NCBI GenBank assembly: GCA_002205965.3 | Contig: NADL03000457.1 | Span: 248,001 to 312,000, forward strand | Direction: 5' to 3' | From: Kappaphycus alvarezii | Taxonomy: Eukaryota > Rhodophyta > Florideophyceae > Gigartinales > Solieriaceae | Length of the DNA: 64,000 nt | Shown: piece after piece, positions 29,366 through 41,367 of the stretch | Position numbering within the stretch: position 1 is the stretch's first letter | How the letters are laid out: every line of letters starts with the position of its first letter | Notes under the pieces: generated by a model | Seen by the model: the letters and a program-made list of their open reading frames with translations, nothing else | Database searches by the model: none | What the model was told of the DNA's origin: nothing | Made by a program: the position numbers and the translations under genes

Positions 29366-29937
29366 TATGACTTCAAATCGCCCCTCTGTCACTATCTCCG
29401 AAAACCGCCCTTTCCGTCCCATCAATGGCCTCAGTCTCGCCGCCTACGGGCCAACCGATGCCGACGACTACATCAGACGGCAAACTAAGAATAAAATCAT
29501 CGAGTTCGTTCGTCGCCTCTTCATAGAAGAAGAGGCGAGGGAAGTAAGTGGGGAGGAGACTGAGAAAGTCGAGGAGGAGAGCGGGGATTCCTTCGAGGAA
29601 TGGTTACCCCCTGAGCTAGTGTACGAGACTCAGGAGAAGGAAGAGGAGGAAGAGGTGGGAGAGAGAGGAGAGAGGAGATGATGAGGACAACGACGAGGAC
29701 GAAGTGGATGAGGGAACAGAGGGCATGGAAAGTGTTGGACTGGTGGGGCCTGGACTGGAGAGTATGAAACAAGTGGTGCCGACGCTGGAACCGGATGGAG
29801 ATATCTTTAGTAGTTTAGATATCTCCAATGAGGAATTAGAGAGCTATGAGCCGTTCGCAGATATTTGTGGGGACTGCTTGGACAACATGGATATTTTAGA
29901 GGAGTTGTTTGGATCTGATTTAGAGAATGGGAAATAA
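29366..29937 (+). pseudogene. acidic protein of unknown function running into a Ty3-type LTR
   Basis: From the ATG at 29366 (MTSNRPSVTISENRPFRP) it encodes SLAAYGPTDADDYIRRQTKN, a helical RRLFIEEEAR segment, then a Glu/Asp-rich tract and a conserved end, LDISNEELESYEPFADICGD and DNMDILEELFGSDLENGK. The end recurs in the variant LTR at 26282-26488. It appears broken once in the acidic tract. The family is unknown. It may belong to a relative of the Ty3 elements, since the LTR core promoter follows within about 130 bp. Confidence 0.5.
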
Positions 29938-30247
29938 GAGGACATCATTGATTGTTAGTTTCTTAAGTATCTTTTGTTTAGAGTATATCATCCACACAAA
30001 TGTTTGTATGCATTTCCTGGTACCTTCTGTAGTTTTGTTCGGAATTTAGGGGTAGCCAAAAGTCTATATAAGCCGAGTAAACTGCTTCCTGATGGAGAGG
30101 TCAAGCAAGTTGGCAGACAACTTCAAGTCAAGTCCCGAGTAGTAGGGAGTTGAGATTCAACTTCAAACCCAAGAAAACTTTTTCCTACGCTGCTCACAGA
30201 GCATCAGTGTAGACCCTTCCCCTTCCATACTTGCTTGTAGACCTCTC
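29938..30247 (+). repeat. partial Ty3-type LTR, cut by copia A
   Basis: The conserved AGTCTATATAAGCCGAGTAA box, the paired-hairpin region (AGTTGGCAGACAACTT) and CATACTTGCTTGTAG are present. It stops at the start of the copia A LTR; the missing LTR end is not found elsewhere in the window. Confidence 0.75.
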
Positions 30248-31471
30248 TGTTGAAAAAGAGATAGAATGCATGCGATCCCATGGTTTTTAGTTGCCACCTG
30301 GACACGTGTACACTTGTAGCATAAAAAGTGAGTTGCACCCTTCTTCTGTGTGTACACCTACTACACCTGTAAAATGGGCCATATCGAAATTGCTGGACGA
30401 AAGCCCATTTTCGGGAAACTCAAAATCACGGCGCATTTTGCCATTTTCAAACACTTGGTATTCTTCCCTCTGTTGGCTACTAGATACGCCTCCATACCAC
30501 TCACCATCGCTCCAAGTGGTGATATCTGAGCTGATCATTGTGGAGCGTTCTGACACTTAGCATGTTATGGTTGGTTAATGGTTTGTCTCTATTCTAGGCT
30601 CAAAGTACTGTACCCAATGTGTCATACGTGTACTGTCTCCTATGCGGCATACGTGTATTGTCTCCTCTCTGTCGTTCGTGTACAGTATTATAGGTGTCGT
30701 ACGTGTACAAGTAAACTGTGGTTTCTATATTTATCCTATAGTTGCCTGGACTGGCTGCATACAGTTTACACTATACTCATTATACTGTCTGCCTACAAAT
30801 CACTCTTGCACAAGTATGCAGCCAAAGTATGTTGATGCAGCCACGTTGCTTTTACAGTATTGCACGTATAGCACGTAAGGCTTAATTCACGTTGAACGGC
30901 CTGCATGAGATTTACGTACTGTTACATAACAACGTGAGACAAGCCCGCCAAAAATTGTTTTCTACTTTTATGATATTTTGTTCCGCTTTAAGTTCCCGCC
31001 TTTGGTTCTGTTACAGGCCGAGAGATTACAGTTGCGTTGGCGGGTCACGTAAGGCATAATTCACGGGTTGACTGTTTTAGTGTACGTTTACGTAAAAGAA
31101 CATGCATGGCTAAGCATGCACGCAATGTTACTTACGTTTGAATATCGGTAATTTAAAATTTCCCGCGCATGCAAATCAGGGCATCTCGGCTTGGGTAGGC
31201 TATAGGATCAACAAAGATAGTACTGCAAATGTAGATTTTGCTACTTTCATTTTGCTTCACAAAGCCGAAGTGAGTACTGGCAAACAGTATATAGTTGTAG
31301 TCTAATAGCTCATCCAAGTAAAGAAGAGGTACGGACTTGCCTTTGATTTCAACACCAACCTCACCCTTCCGTTCTATCTCCTTTCTGTTTCCTTTCTCCA
31401 TCTACACTCTTTCCCTACTTCCCTTTTCATTCTCTCTCCTCATCCTCTCTCATCCCCTGTTCCTTTCATCA
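30248..31471 (+). repeat. copia A 5' LTR
   Basis: It begins TGTTGAAAAAG and ends CCTTTCATCA immediately before the primer site. The solo LTRs at 22597-23865 and 55173-56400 and the expanded LTR at 33839-36458 are its complement. Confidence 0.9.
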
Positions 31472-31485
31472 GGTTATGGGCCCAG
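31472..31485 (+). promoter_or_regulatory. copia A primer binding site for initiator Met-tRNA anticodon arm
   Basis: GGTTATGGGCCCAG is complementary to CUGGGCCCAUAACC, the anticodon arm of eukaryotic initiator Met-tRNA. Copia, 1731 and Ty5 use such an internal tRNA fragment as primer. Confidence 0.85.
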
Positions 31486-31644
31486 TCCACGCTACCGCTC
31501 TTTCCGCTTGATCCGTCCCTCAACCATTGACGTTGACGTTGAGTTAATTACTTTCTCTGTATTGTTGGTGCTGTTAGTGTTGTCATTGTTGCTTTGTGGT
31601 GATTGTTGTGGGTTCTTGTCTTTGTTAGGACCCATTTGGTGATT

Positions 31645-31885
31645 GTCAAGCACTCTGTGTGTGGATCCTGAGTGTTTTTGTGGTTCTCATTGTGTGTTGT
31701 TGGAAGCTTTTGTTGATACGAACCAACTTTAAGGTTTTCAAGCACTCTGTGTGTGGATCCTGAATGTTTTTGTGGTTACCATTTTGTGTTGATCAGAGCA
31801 ATCGTTGTTTGTGCTCTACTACTGTTGAGAACAATTTTGTGTTGTCAAGCACTCTGTGTGAGGATCCTGAGTGCTTTGTGGTGTC
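31645..31885 (+). repeat. three copies of a CAAGCACTCTGTGTG motif in the leader
   Basis: TCAAGCACTCTGTGTGTGGA followed by TCCTGAGTGTTTTTGTGG occurs three times, near 31648, 31739 and 31848, spaced about 92 and 108 bp. Confidence 0.85.
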
Positions 31886-32391
31886 ATTGCTCTGCTCGTC
31901 GTTGTTGTTCGGTTTTCTGTCTCTTTTGTGGTGGTTGTGGTTATTCGGCAATTGATCAGCTCGAGTTTATTGTTTGGAAAATATTGGCCTTGTTGTTTGA
32001 GGAGGAATCTAGGCCTGGTTGTTGATATCCCTTGCACTCTTGGAAAGCCTTCACGGCAACGGAAAAGAAGAAGACAGAGTGCGGGGGTCCGCCCAAGTTT
32101 GTCCGATTCTTTTGCCGAATCGTGGTCTTGGCAATCGGTTTTGTAATCCTCTCACCGGCTGTACTCTTTTGAGAACGGTGCCTCTGTATAACGCCTACAG
32201 GTAAAGTCGCTGTGCTTACTCGTGGCACACGGATTGCGCTCAAAGTTGAAAGACCAGCACTGGCCGATATACAGGGGTAGCGCCCTAAGGCACAAATAAA
32301 GAGGTGGTAAAGAGGTAAAGAAGAGGAAATCTAAAGAGGTAAAGAGCTGGAAATTTAACACCACGTTTCTTTGAGTAAACGCTGCAAAAAT

Positions 32392-32453
32392 CTTATAGGG
32401 AAAGGCTTGCCGTGACAAGCGACTATCGGTCGCCGGCTTGGGATACCCGAACA
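32392..32453 (+). other. conserved leader hairpin, copia A
   Basis: GCGAC-TATCG-GTCGC (32419-32433) lies in a block (CTTATAG ... GGCTTGCC ... CCGGCTTGGGAT ... CGAACAG) shared with the copia B leader at 51445-51506, 96 bp before the gag ATG. The B stem is GGGAC-TATCG-GTCCC. Confidence 0.65.
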
Positions 32454-32528
32454 GAGGACTTTGCATACTCACTGCATACGTGGTAATAGAGGTTTCAGAT
32501 ACAAAGGGTCTTGTATAAAAACGTAGTC

Positions 32529-33838
32529 ATGGACGATCGCGGAGGTGGAGTTCGAATTGAAAAGCTCACCAACAATAATTTCCATGTTTGGAAGCAGAAG
32601 GTGCAGCTTCTTCTCGCTCTCCGGGAGCTCGATGACTAAATTGTGGATGATCCGCCTGAGGAATCGGATGATAGGGCTCTCAAATCATGGACTCGGGCCG
32701 ACCGCAAAGCACGGGCGCTCATCGGGTTGTCCCTTTCTGATGAGCACCTTGAGCATGTGCGCACTGCGGCAACTGCAAAGAAGATGTGGACTATTATTCT
32801 CAACACGTTTGAGAGGCACACGCTCCTCAATAAACTTGCGGCTCGACGCCGGTTTACACTGCGGCTATGGATGGTAACGAGAGAGTTTTGCAGTACGTTA
32901 ACCGTGTGACACAGTTGGCAGCGACCCTGAAATCCATGGATGTGACTATCGATGACAAAGAGATAGCCATGGCTGTGCTCAACGGATTTTTTCACCCCGG
33001 TTTGAAAATCTCATCGTTGCCTTGGACGCGCTCGGCAATGAGGACAGGGTGTTTACTTTGGAATTTGTGAAGAGCCGGTTGTTGCAGGAAGAGGAGCGTG
33101 CTCAAATGAGAGAGTCAAAAGGTACAAAATCCAATGCGGCATTCATATCCAATGCCCGTCCGAGTGACTACGGAGGTAATGCTAGACGGCTGCAATGTAC
33201 GAACTGCGGTCATTCTGGTCACACCGCGGACAGATGCTGGGGCAAAGATGTGAACGGTAGGCGCCCGGAAGCTCCAAGGGGCTATCGTGCATCCGTTTTC
33301 GTAGTGGCAGAGCATCTAATAATCATCGAAACGAGAAAAATCGCCCACGAGGAGATCAGCAGGCGTTCGTAGGTGCAAATGTATTTGATTCGACTGATTC
33401 TCATCCTTCAGCTGGTAGTAAGGACAGCGTTGATGATGAAATTGTTTGTCTCATGTCACGAATTAAATCGGCCGGGATTTCGGCCGGAACTTCCTCCTGG
33501 TACGCAGATTCCGCATGTAATTCCCATATGACTTACGATAGGAGTGTTTTCGCGAATTATACCGAATTTTCTGCAGCCTCAGTCGAAATGGGAACTAAAG
33601 CCTGGGCTAAGATTGCTGGGCGAGGTGACGTGGAGCTGACTCTACTAGTGGATGGTTCTCGAAAGCGGTGCATACTGCGAGATGTTGTCCACGTTCCTAG
33701 TTTCGAATACTCTCTCATCTCTGTAGGCAAAGCTGACATAGAAGGGATCAAAACTGTACTTGAGAACAAAGCTTTGCAGATGACTAAGAATGGGAGAGTT
33801 GTAGCAACTGGAAAAATGCTGTGCAATAGCCTTCTTTA
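32529..33838 (+). pseudogene. gag-pro: copia A gag and protease
   Basis: Gag shows KLTNNNFHVWKQKVQLLLAL, ARALIGLSLSDEHLEHVR and HTLLNKLAARR (the UBN2-type gag of copia), a CCHC knuckle (CTNCGHSGHTADRCWG) and a protease with WYADSACNSHMT. Broken about twice. Confidence 0.85.
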
Positions 33839-36458
33839 TGATGTTAGGAACAGGGGATGATGACGGATGAGGAGCGAGATTGAAAAGGGAAGTAGGGAAA
33901 GAGTGCAGATGGAGAAAGGAAACAGAAAGGAGATGGAAAGGCAAGAGTGAGGTTGGTGTTGAAATCAAAGGCAAGTCCGTACCTCTTCTTTACTTGGATG
34001 AGCTATTAGACTACAACTATATACTGTTTGCCAGTACTCACTTCGGCTTTGTGAAAGCAAAATGAAAGTAGCAAAATCTACATTTGCAGTACTATCTTTG
34101 TTGATCCTATAGCCTACCCAAGCCGAGATGCTTCAGAATCCCTGATTTGCATGCGCGGGAAATTTAAAATTACCGATATTCAAAACGTAAGTAACATTGC
34201 GTGCATGCTAGCCATGCATGTTCTGTTACGTAAACGTACACTAAAACAGTCAACCCGTGAATTATGCCTTACGTGACCCGCCAACGCAACTGTAATCTCT
34301 CGGCCTGTAGCAGAACCCAAAGGCGGGAACTTAAGGCGGGAACTTAAATATCATAAAAGTAGAAAACAATTTTTGGCGGGCTTGTCTCACGTTGTTACGT
34401 AACAGTACGTAAATCTCATGCAGGTCGTTCAACGTGAATCAAGCCTTACGTGCTATACGTGCAATACTGTAAAAGCAACGTGGCTGCATCAAAATACTTT
34501 GGCTGCATACTTGTGCAAGAGTGATTTGTACGCAGCCAGTATAATGAGTATACTGGAAACTGTATGCAGCCAGTCCAGGCAACTGTAGGATAAATATAGA
34601 AACCACTGTTTACTTGTACACGTACGACACCTATGGTGAGGTTGGTGTTGAAATCAGAGGCAAGTCCGTGCCTCTTCTTTACTTGGATGAGCTATTAGAC
34701 CACAACTATATACTGTTTGCCAGTACTCACTTCGGCTTTGTGAAAGCAAAATGAAAGTAGCAAAATCTACATTTGCAGTACTATCTTTGTTGATCCTATA
34801 GCCTACCCAAGCCGAGATGCTTCAGAATCCCTGATTTGCATGCGCGGGAAATTTAAAATTACCGATATTCAAAACGTAAGTAACATTGCGTGCATGCTAG
34901 CCATGCATGTTCTGTTACGTAAACGTACACTAAAACAGTCAACCCGTGAATTATGCCTTACGTGACCCGCCAACGCAACTGTAATCTCTCGGCCTGTAGC
35001 AGAACCCAAAGGCGGGAACTGAAGGCGGGAACTTAAATATCATAAAAGTAGAAAACAATTTTTGGCGGGCTTGTCTCACGTTGTTACGTAACAGTACGTA
35101 AATCTCATGCAGGTCGTTCAACGTGAATCAAGCCTTACGTGCTATACGTGCAATACTGTAAAAGCAACGTGGCTGCATCAAAATACTTTGGCTGCATACT
35201 TGTGCAAGATTGATTTGTACGCAGCCAGTATAATGAGTATACTGGAAACTGTATGCAGCCAGTCCAGGCAACTGTAGGATAAATATAGAAACCACTGTTT
35301 ACTTGTACACGTACGACACCTATGGTGAGGTTGGTGTTGAAATCAGAGGCAAGTCCGTGCCTCTTCTTTACTTGGATGAGCTATTAGACTACAACTATAT
35401 ACTGTTTGCCAGTACTCACTTCGGCTTTGTGAAAGCAAAATGAAAGTAGCAAAATCTACATTTGCAGTACTATCTTTGTTGATCCTATAGCCTACCCAAG
35501 CCGAGATGCTTCAGAATCCCTGATTTGCATGCGCGGGAAATTTAAATTACCGATATTCAAAACGTAAGTAACATTGCGTGCATGCTAGCCATGCATGTTC
35601 TGTTACGTAAACGGACACTAAAACAGTCAACCCGTGAGTTATGCCTTACGTGACCCGCCAACGCAACTGTAATCTCTCGGCCTGTAACAGAACCCAAAGG
35701 CGGGAACTTAAGGCGGGAACTTAAATATCATAAAAGTAGAAAACAATTTTTGGCGGGCTTGTCTCACGTTGTTACGTAACAGTACGTAAATCTCATGCAG
35801 GCCGTTCAACGTGAATCAAGCCTTACGTGCTATACGTGCAATACTGTAAAAGCAACGTGGCTGCATCAACATACTTTGGCTGCATACTTGTGCAAGGTGA
35901 TTTGTATGCAGCCAGTATAGTGAGTATAGTGTAAACTGTATGCAGCCAGTCCAGGCAACTATAGGATAAATGTAGAAACCACTGTTTACTTGTACACGTA
36001 CGACACCTATAATACTGTACACGAACGACAGAGAGGAGACAGTACACGTATGCCACATAGGAGACAGTTCACGTATGACACATTGGGTACAGTACTTTGA
36101 GCCTAGAATAGAGACTAGCCATCAACCAACCATAACATGCCAAGTGTCAGAACGCTCCACAATGATCAGCTCAGATATCACCACTTGGAGCGATGTGAGT
36201 GGTATGGAGGCGTATCTAGTAGCCAACCAGAGGGAAGAATACCAAGTCGTTTGAAAAATGGCAAAATGCGCCGTGATTTTGAGTTGCTCGAAAATGGGCT
36301 TTCGTCCCAGGCAACTTTCGATTTGGCCCATTTTACAGGTGTAGTAGGTGTACACACAGAAGAAGGGTGCAACTCACTTTTTCATGCTACAAGTGTACAC
36401 GTGTCCAGGTGGCAACTAAAAACCATGGGATCGCATGCATTCTATCCCTTTTTCAACA
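33839..36458 (-). repeat. copia A 3' LTR enlarged by tandem triplication
   Basis: The LTR is about 2620 bp against about 1225-1270 for its relatives. The excess is two additional tandem copies of a 689-bp segment. Ends are TGTTGAAAAAG (minus strand, at 36458) and the TCA tip at 33839. Confidence 0.88.
33946..36012 (-). repeat. 689-bp tandem repeat, three units
   Basis: Units start at 33946, 34635 and 35324, each at GTGAGGTTGGTGTTGAAATC. Units two and three are nearly identical over their length, so the expansion is young. Confidence 0.9.
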
Positions 36459-36479
36459 CTCCCCTCGATCACATTGTCT

Positions 36480-38360
36480 TTACATTAATTCATGCTCCCC
36501 CTTACTACCCATCACAATCAGTCTAACAAGTTTTGTCATCTGAACTCGTTCTAGTGGTTTTGTCAAAGCGTCAGCAACATTTTCAGTTGTTGGCACGTAC
36601 ACCAAGTCCACCTCTTTACGCACAACTGCATCTTTTACAAAGTGATATGCAATATCAATGTTCTTGTTGCTCTGTTGGTGCTCTCGTTTTGGAGCGAGCT
36701 CCATAGCTCCCTGTTTATCGCTGTATATTGTAGTAGCATGATCAATTCCAAGTGCTTTCATGCCCATCGATGTCCAGATTTCAAGGATGTCCCGAACGAC
36801 ACGTCTCAGCCATATTGCTTCTTTACTTGCTGCAGTTAACGAAATGTATTCGGCCTCACATGACGAAGCTGTGACAACCGTTTCTTTCGCGAGCACCAAC
36901 TTACCCCACTTCCAGCCATGCGAAACACGAAACCACTCGTCGATTTGCGATCGGACACATCTCCGGCCCAATCCGAGTCACAGTATGAGACAAGCCCAGA
37001 TCAGCATTCCCTCGGAACACAAGACCTAAATCTTTGGTCCCAGCAGATACCTTAACACTCTTTTTACTGCTAACCAATGCTTCTCTCTTGGTTCTTCGCA
37101 GAGACGTGCAAGTTTGCCCACCGCATAAGATATATCAGGTCGTGTTCCAACAGACAAATACTTGAGAGCTCCAATGGCGCTCCTGTATGGAGCATCTGTC
37201 CGAGCATCACTGCCCGTATCTACCGACCGATCCACGTTAACTCGTCAGTGTTTAGATTCATAGGAGTTGGAACAGGTCTACAATTCTGCATTCCAAATCG
37301 CTCTAGAACGCTGTCTACAAAACGTGGCTGGGATAAACACAAGGATCGTTTCGATCTCCGGCGCGAAATTTCAAGCCCAACAACCATTCTCGCTTCGCCC
37401 AAATCTTTCATTTCAAAACGGCGGTTCAGCTCCCCCTTCATCCATGCAATCGCCTCCATGTTGTTTCCTGCAAGCAGCAAGTCATCAACATACAGGAGGA
37501 TAATCATGATTGAGTCGGAGGTCGGGTCAAATTTTACATAAACACAGGGATCATTAGTGCTACTTTTGAATTTGAGCCCATCAAGCAAGAAAATCATCGA
37601 TTTTCTGGTGCCTCCGTCTATGTGCCTGTTTCAAACCATACAACGCCTTCAGAAATTTGCAGACATGATTTGGTTTCGAGGCGTCCTTAAATCCATCAGG
37701 CTGTTCCATGTGCACGTCCTCCTCCACATCACCGTTCAGAAATGCCGTCTTAACGTCCATTTGATGCAGCTCCAGGTCCTGATGTGCGAAAAGTTCCAAA
37801 AGCACCCGAATTGACGTGAGCTTCACGACAGGGGCGTACGTCTCATTATAATCTACCCCTTTCACCTGTTGGAAACCACGAGCGACAAGACGCGCTTTAA
37901 ATTTTCGGGAAAAGCCTCCGCTGGAGTCCTGGGCATCTTTTATTGCAAACACCCATTTTGGAGTCAGAATGTTTGAGGCCTCCAAACGTGGGACTAACTT
38001 CCATGTTTTGTTCCGAAGGATCGAGTCTCGCTCGGACTCGATGGCGGACTTCCGAAAGTCTGCGTCCGGTCCTATCGCCGCGTGTCGGTACGACATGTTG
38101 ACAACATTTGTAACGAGAGCCGTGTCATTGGTGTCAAGGATATGTTTGATCTCCACCAAGCATTGGGGCTCTCCGAATCCTTTCAGATCTCCGAGGAGCT
38201 ACAGACACCTCAGGGGCTCAGGGATTTCGTTATTGTACCTACGTTTTCGGCGACCGTTGGGTGTTTCCAACATTAGCCTGGTCATTCCCTTGTCCCTGAA
38301 TATCTTGTCTCGAAGATGCAGTTTTTCGACTGTGTCCGGTGTAGGAAGCCGGACTTGAGC
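36480..38360 (-). pseudogene. pol: copia A reverse transcriptase and RNase H
   Basis: Motifs on the minus strand: YNETYAPVVKLTSIRVLL, HQMDVKTAFLNGDVEEDV, IILLYVDDLLLAGN, YLSVGTRPDISYAVGKLAR, SSCEAEYISLTAASKEA and the closing NVADALTKPLERVQ. Copia-type order, with integrase upstream. Several breaks. Confidence 0.85.
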
Positions 38361-38434
38361 ATCATGTTCAACGCCGAGACTTACAAGATCCTCATCAGAG
38401 CTATTTGCGAGATACTCATCTGATTCTTTCTCAT

Positions 38435-40037
38435 TTATTTCAAACTGGCAGGTTCGCTCTCACTGAATCTGACATCTCTGGAAACAACTACCTTTTGTAA
38501 TTCAGGATCCCACAGTTTGTAGTCTTTGCTGGCTTCCGCATATCCAAGCATAATTGCTTCCCGTGCTCGGTTGTCAAGCTTACTCAACTGACTTGCCGGG
38601 ACGGTGTACCAACATTTGCTTCCGAACGTACGAAGGTGCGACAAATTGGGCTTGCGACCGTACCATATATGATGCGGGGTCGTGTGGCTTGGAAGTGCCC
38701 GAGTTGTTACTCTGTTTCGGATGTATACAGCAGTCGCCAGAGCTTCGGCCCAGAACTGTTTTGGCAGATTCTTTGCGTGTAGCATGACCGAACCAGATCC
38801 ATCAGTGTTCGGTTCAGCCGCTCTGAAACACCAGTCTGTTCAGGAGACTCCACTGCACTAAGCTCATGTTTTGTACCGCGCTCGGCAAGGTAGTCCTTGA
38901 ATGCAGTGGACATATATTCTCCCCTCGATCTGAACGAAGAATGCCAATGCGACGCCCAGTATGGGCTTCGCTACGAGCTTGGAACAGTTTATATTATCAA
39001 AGACCTCTGACTTTCGCTGCATCATGTACACGGTAGCCCAGGAAGAGTGATCGTCTGTGAAGGCCACAAAGTAGCGTGCCCTCCAACAAAAGAAACCCCA
39101 TAGGTCCACAAACGTCACTGTGAACAAGGTCTAACATCGCTTCAGCTCTACCAGTCGTGCGTTCCTTCGGCACTGCAGAACGATGAGCCTTTCCATGAAC
39201 GCATGAGGTGCATATTTCGGATGTATTCGAGCCACTGATCTGCACGCCGTCCACAACATTGTTCCTTACCATAGATGCAATGCCTTGCTTGCTTACGTGA
39301 GCCATTCTCTCGTGCCATGTCGAGAGTGTGGTGACTTTCGCAGAGTACAAGGTATCATTGGGTATCTTCTGGACTATGTCGATAGCATAAAGAAGGCTAT
39401 TGCACAGCATTTTTCCAGTTGCTACAACTCTCCCATTCTTAGTCATCTGCAAAGCTTTGTTCTCAAGTACAGTTTTGATCCCTTCTATGTCAGCTTTGCC
39501 TACAGAGATGAGAGAGTATTCGAAACTAGGAACGTGGACAACATCTCGCAGAAGGCACCGCTTTCGAGAACCATCCACTAGTAGAGTCAGCTCCACGTCA
39601 CCTCGCCCAGCAATCTTAGCCCAGGCTTTAGTTCCCATTTCGACTAAGGCTGCAGAAAATTCGGTATAATTCGTGAAAACACTCCTATCGTAAGTCATAT
39701 GGGAATTACATGCGGAATCTGCGTACCAGGAGGAAGTTCCGGCCGAAATCCCGGCCTGTTTAATTCGTGACATGAGGCAAACAACTTCATCATCAACGCT
39801 GTCCCCACTATCAGCTGAAGGATGAGAATCAGTCGAATCAAATACATTTACACCTACGAACGCCTGCTGATCTCCTCTTGGGCGAGTTTTCTCGTTTCGA
39901 TGATTATTAGATGCTCTGCCACTACGAAAACCGGATGCACGATAGCCCCTTGGAGCTTCCGGGCGCCTACCGTTCACATCTTTGCCCCAGCAACTGTCCG
40001 CGGTGTGACCAGAATGACCGCAGTTCGTACATATCAT
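38435..40037 (-). pseudogene. pol: copia A zinc knuckle, protease and integrase
   Basis: The minus strand reads CTNCGHSGHTADSCWG, WYADSACNSHMTYDR, the integrase zinc region (WHERMAHVSKQG ... CTSCVHGKAHR), LVHSDVCGPM, the third acidic motif near TGVSERLNRTLMDL, and RTFGSKCWYTVP. Broken in about three places. Confidence 0.85.
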
Positions 40038-40040
40038 TTT

Positions 40041-40209
40041 GTCCGAGATGCTGTGACTCGAAAGATTGTTTCACTGTTTCACGTACCTTCTACAGATCTG
40101 CCAGCAGATATACTCACCAAGCCTCTTGGTCGCATTCTATTCATAAAATGCATAACATCTCTAGGCCTCGGAGCGCTGCACGATGTTTAGGTCATGTAAT
40201 TGAGGGGGG
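40041..40209 (+). pseudogene. copia B RNase H end, truncated
   Basis: YHFVRDAVTRKIVSLFHVPS and LPADILTKPLGRILF match the end of the B element at 44154. It is fused to the copia A zinc-knuckle end at about 40040. A G-rich polypurine tract follows. Confidence 0.8.
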
Positions 40210-41367
40210 TGTTGTTGATTTGGCAAGACGATCACATGACCCCACATCGGTGCCAAACCTCATAAGAGGCATGAGGCATGTTCCACGTGTACACATGCAC
40301 ACGTGTTGAATGAAGGGTGGCCCTAAGGCATTTCGGAAGAAATCAAAGTTCCCAGGGACGAAAGCACGATTTTGAGAGGTCAGCGACTTAGAGGGTAAAA
40401 TGTTGTTTATGGGTGATTTTACGTAGGGTAGGGTACTATAAGTGGATGATGAGTATACTGTATGAGAGATATGCTGAGGGAAGCTATGTACACGTGTACA
40501 TGGTGGCAGTTGTGTATGTGATGTACACGTGGTACAGCTAAGAGTAGAAACCTTTTGTGCAGTGTTGTACACGTACTGTACTAGTGCCAAATGAGGAACT
40601 GTACTTCGCACTGTACATCGTAATATACCAAGTACTGTACTCCTTACTGTACCTGAGTTTGTACAGTAGGAATCAATTATGGCAATACTGTCATGACTCC
40701 TAGAAAGAGGTATTTGATTTTATATTATGTATGAGGATTCTAGTTATGATTACGGGTTTTATCCAGCTGCATCCAAAAATCGGTTATGTGATTCCATCAT
40801 ACGTATGTGGTTTCTAGTTATGATATTGATTTGTACAACTGCATCCAAAAATCAGTTATGTGATTCCATCATACGTATTTTGTTTCTAGTTATGATACTG
40901 ATTTGTACAACTGCATCCAAAAATCAGTTATGTGATTCCATCATATGTATGAGGTTCGTAATTATGACGAAGATTGGACCGACTGCATCCAAAAATCAGT
41001 TATGTGATTCCATTTTACGTATGACGGATTGAGTCCGTTATTTTGGCACAAGGGAATTCGGTTCCGGTGAGTCTGCAAAATAAGGTACTGTATTGATGTG
41101 TGTATTGGGCCAGGGTATTTACACAAATTTGTCAACTTTGGAAGCAGTTCCAAAATTGCCCCTAATGACTGTTATCACCGGGCCAACATCTTGAAATCCG
41201 CTCAAATGGCTCAGTTTGTGGGATTCTGTTAATGGACGCAGTGAGTTAGGAAATAGTTGTAGGTTGTAATTAAGGTCAGGATTTTAGAGTTCCGAGTAAA
41301 TTCTGGGTAGCCAAGCCCGCAACTTCATCCGTCCAGCAAAATCCTTCACCCTCTCCGATTCCCATTA
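40210..41367 (+). repeat. copia B LTR, shared between two partial B bodies
   Basis: It starts TGTTGTTGATTTGGC after GGGGGG and ends GATTCCCATTA. RNase H of one B copy lies to its left, and the integrase of another follows it directly without primer site or gag. Confidence 0.85.
40735..41030 (+). repeat. copia B LTR minisatellite, about four units
   Basis: Units of about 66-72 bp contain GCATCCAAAAATCAGTTATG and GTGATTCCATCATACGTATG. The unit number differs in every B LTR in the window. Confidence 0.85.

Larger units (their letters stand above)
30248..33838 (+). mobile_element. copia family A, left half: 5' LTR, gag, protease
   Basis: This half has a 1224-bp 5' LTR, primer site, leader, gag and protease in plus orientation and then stops against the tip of an oppositely oriented A LTR. 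Its gag-protease end is homologous to 40037-39380. About three breaks. Confidence 0.85.
33839..40040 (-). mobile_element. copia family A, right half in opposite orientation: protease to 3' LTR
   Basis: Reading on the minus strand: end of gag and protease (40037-39380), integrase, reverse transcriptase, RNase H, polypurine tract (GATCGAGGGGAG) and 3' LTR (36458-33839). It has about six breaks. The upstream gag is missing, and its left tip abuts the left half of the same family head to head. Confidence 0.85.

Noticed and set aside
29521-29828. Ser/Pro/Leu-rich minus-strand ORFs
   Set aside because: Shadow of the Glu/Asp-rich tract on the plus strand.
31472-31485. Possible tRNA gene piece (GGGCCCA around an anticodon-like CAT)
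   Set aside because: Only the short complement to the anticodon arm is present at LTR borders; it is a primer binding site.
40735-41030. CRISPR-like regular repeats
   Set aside because: Units are LTR-internal, adjacent without unique spacers, and the context is eukaryotic.
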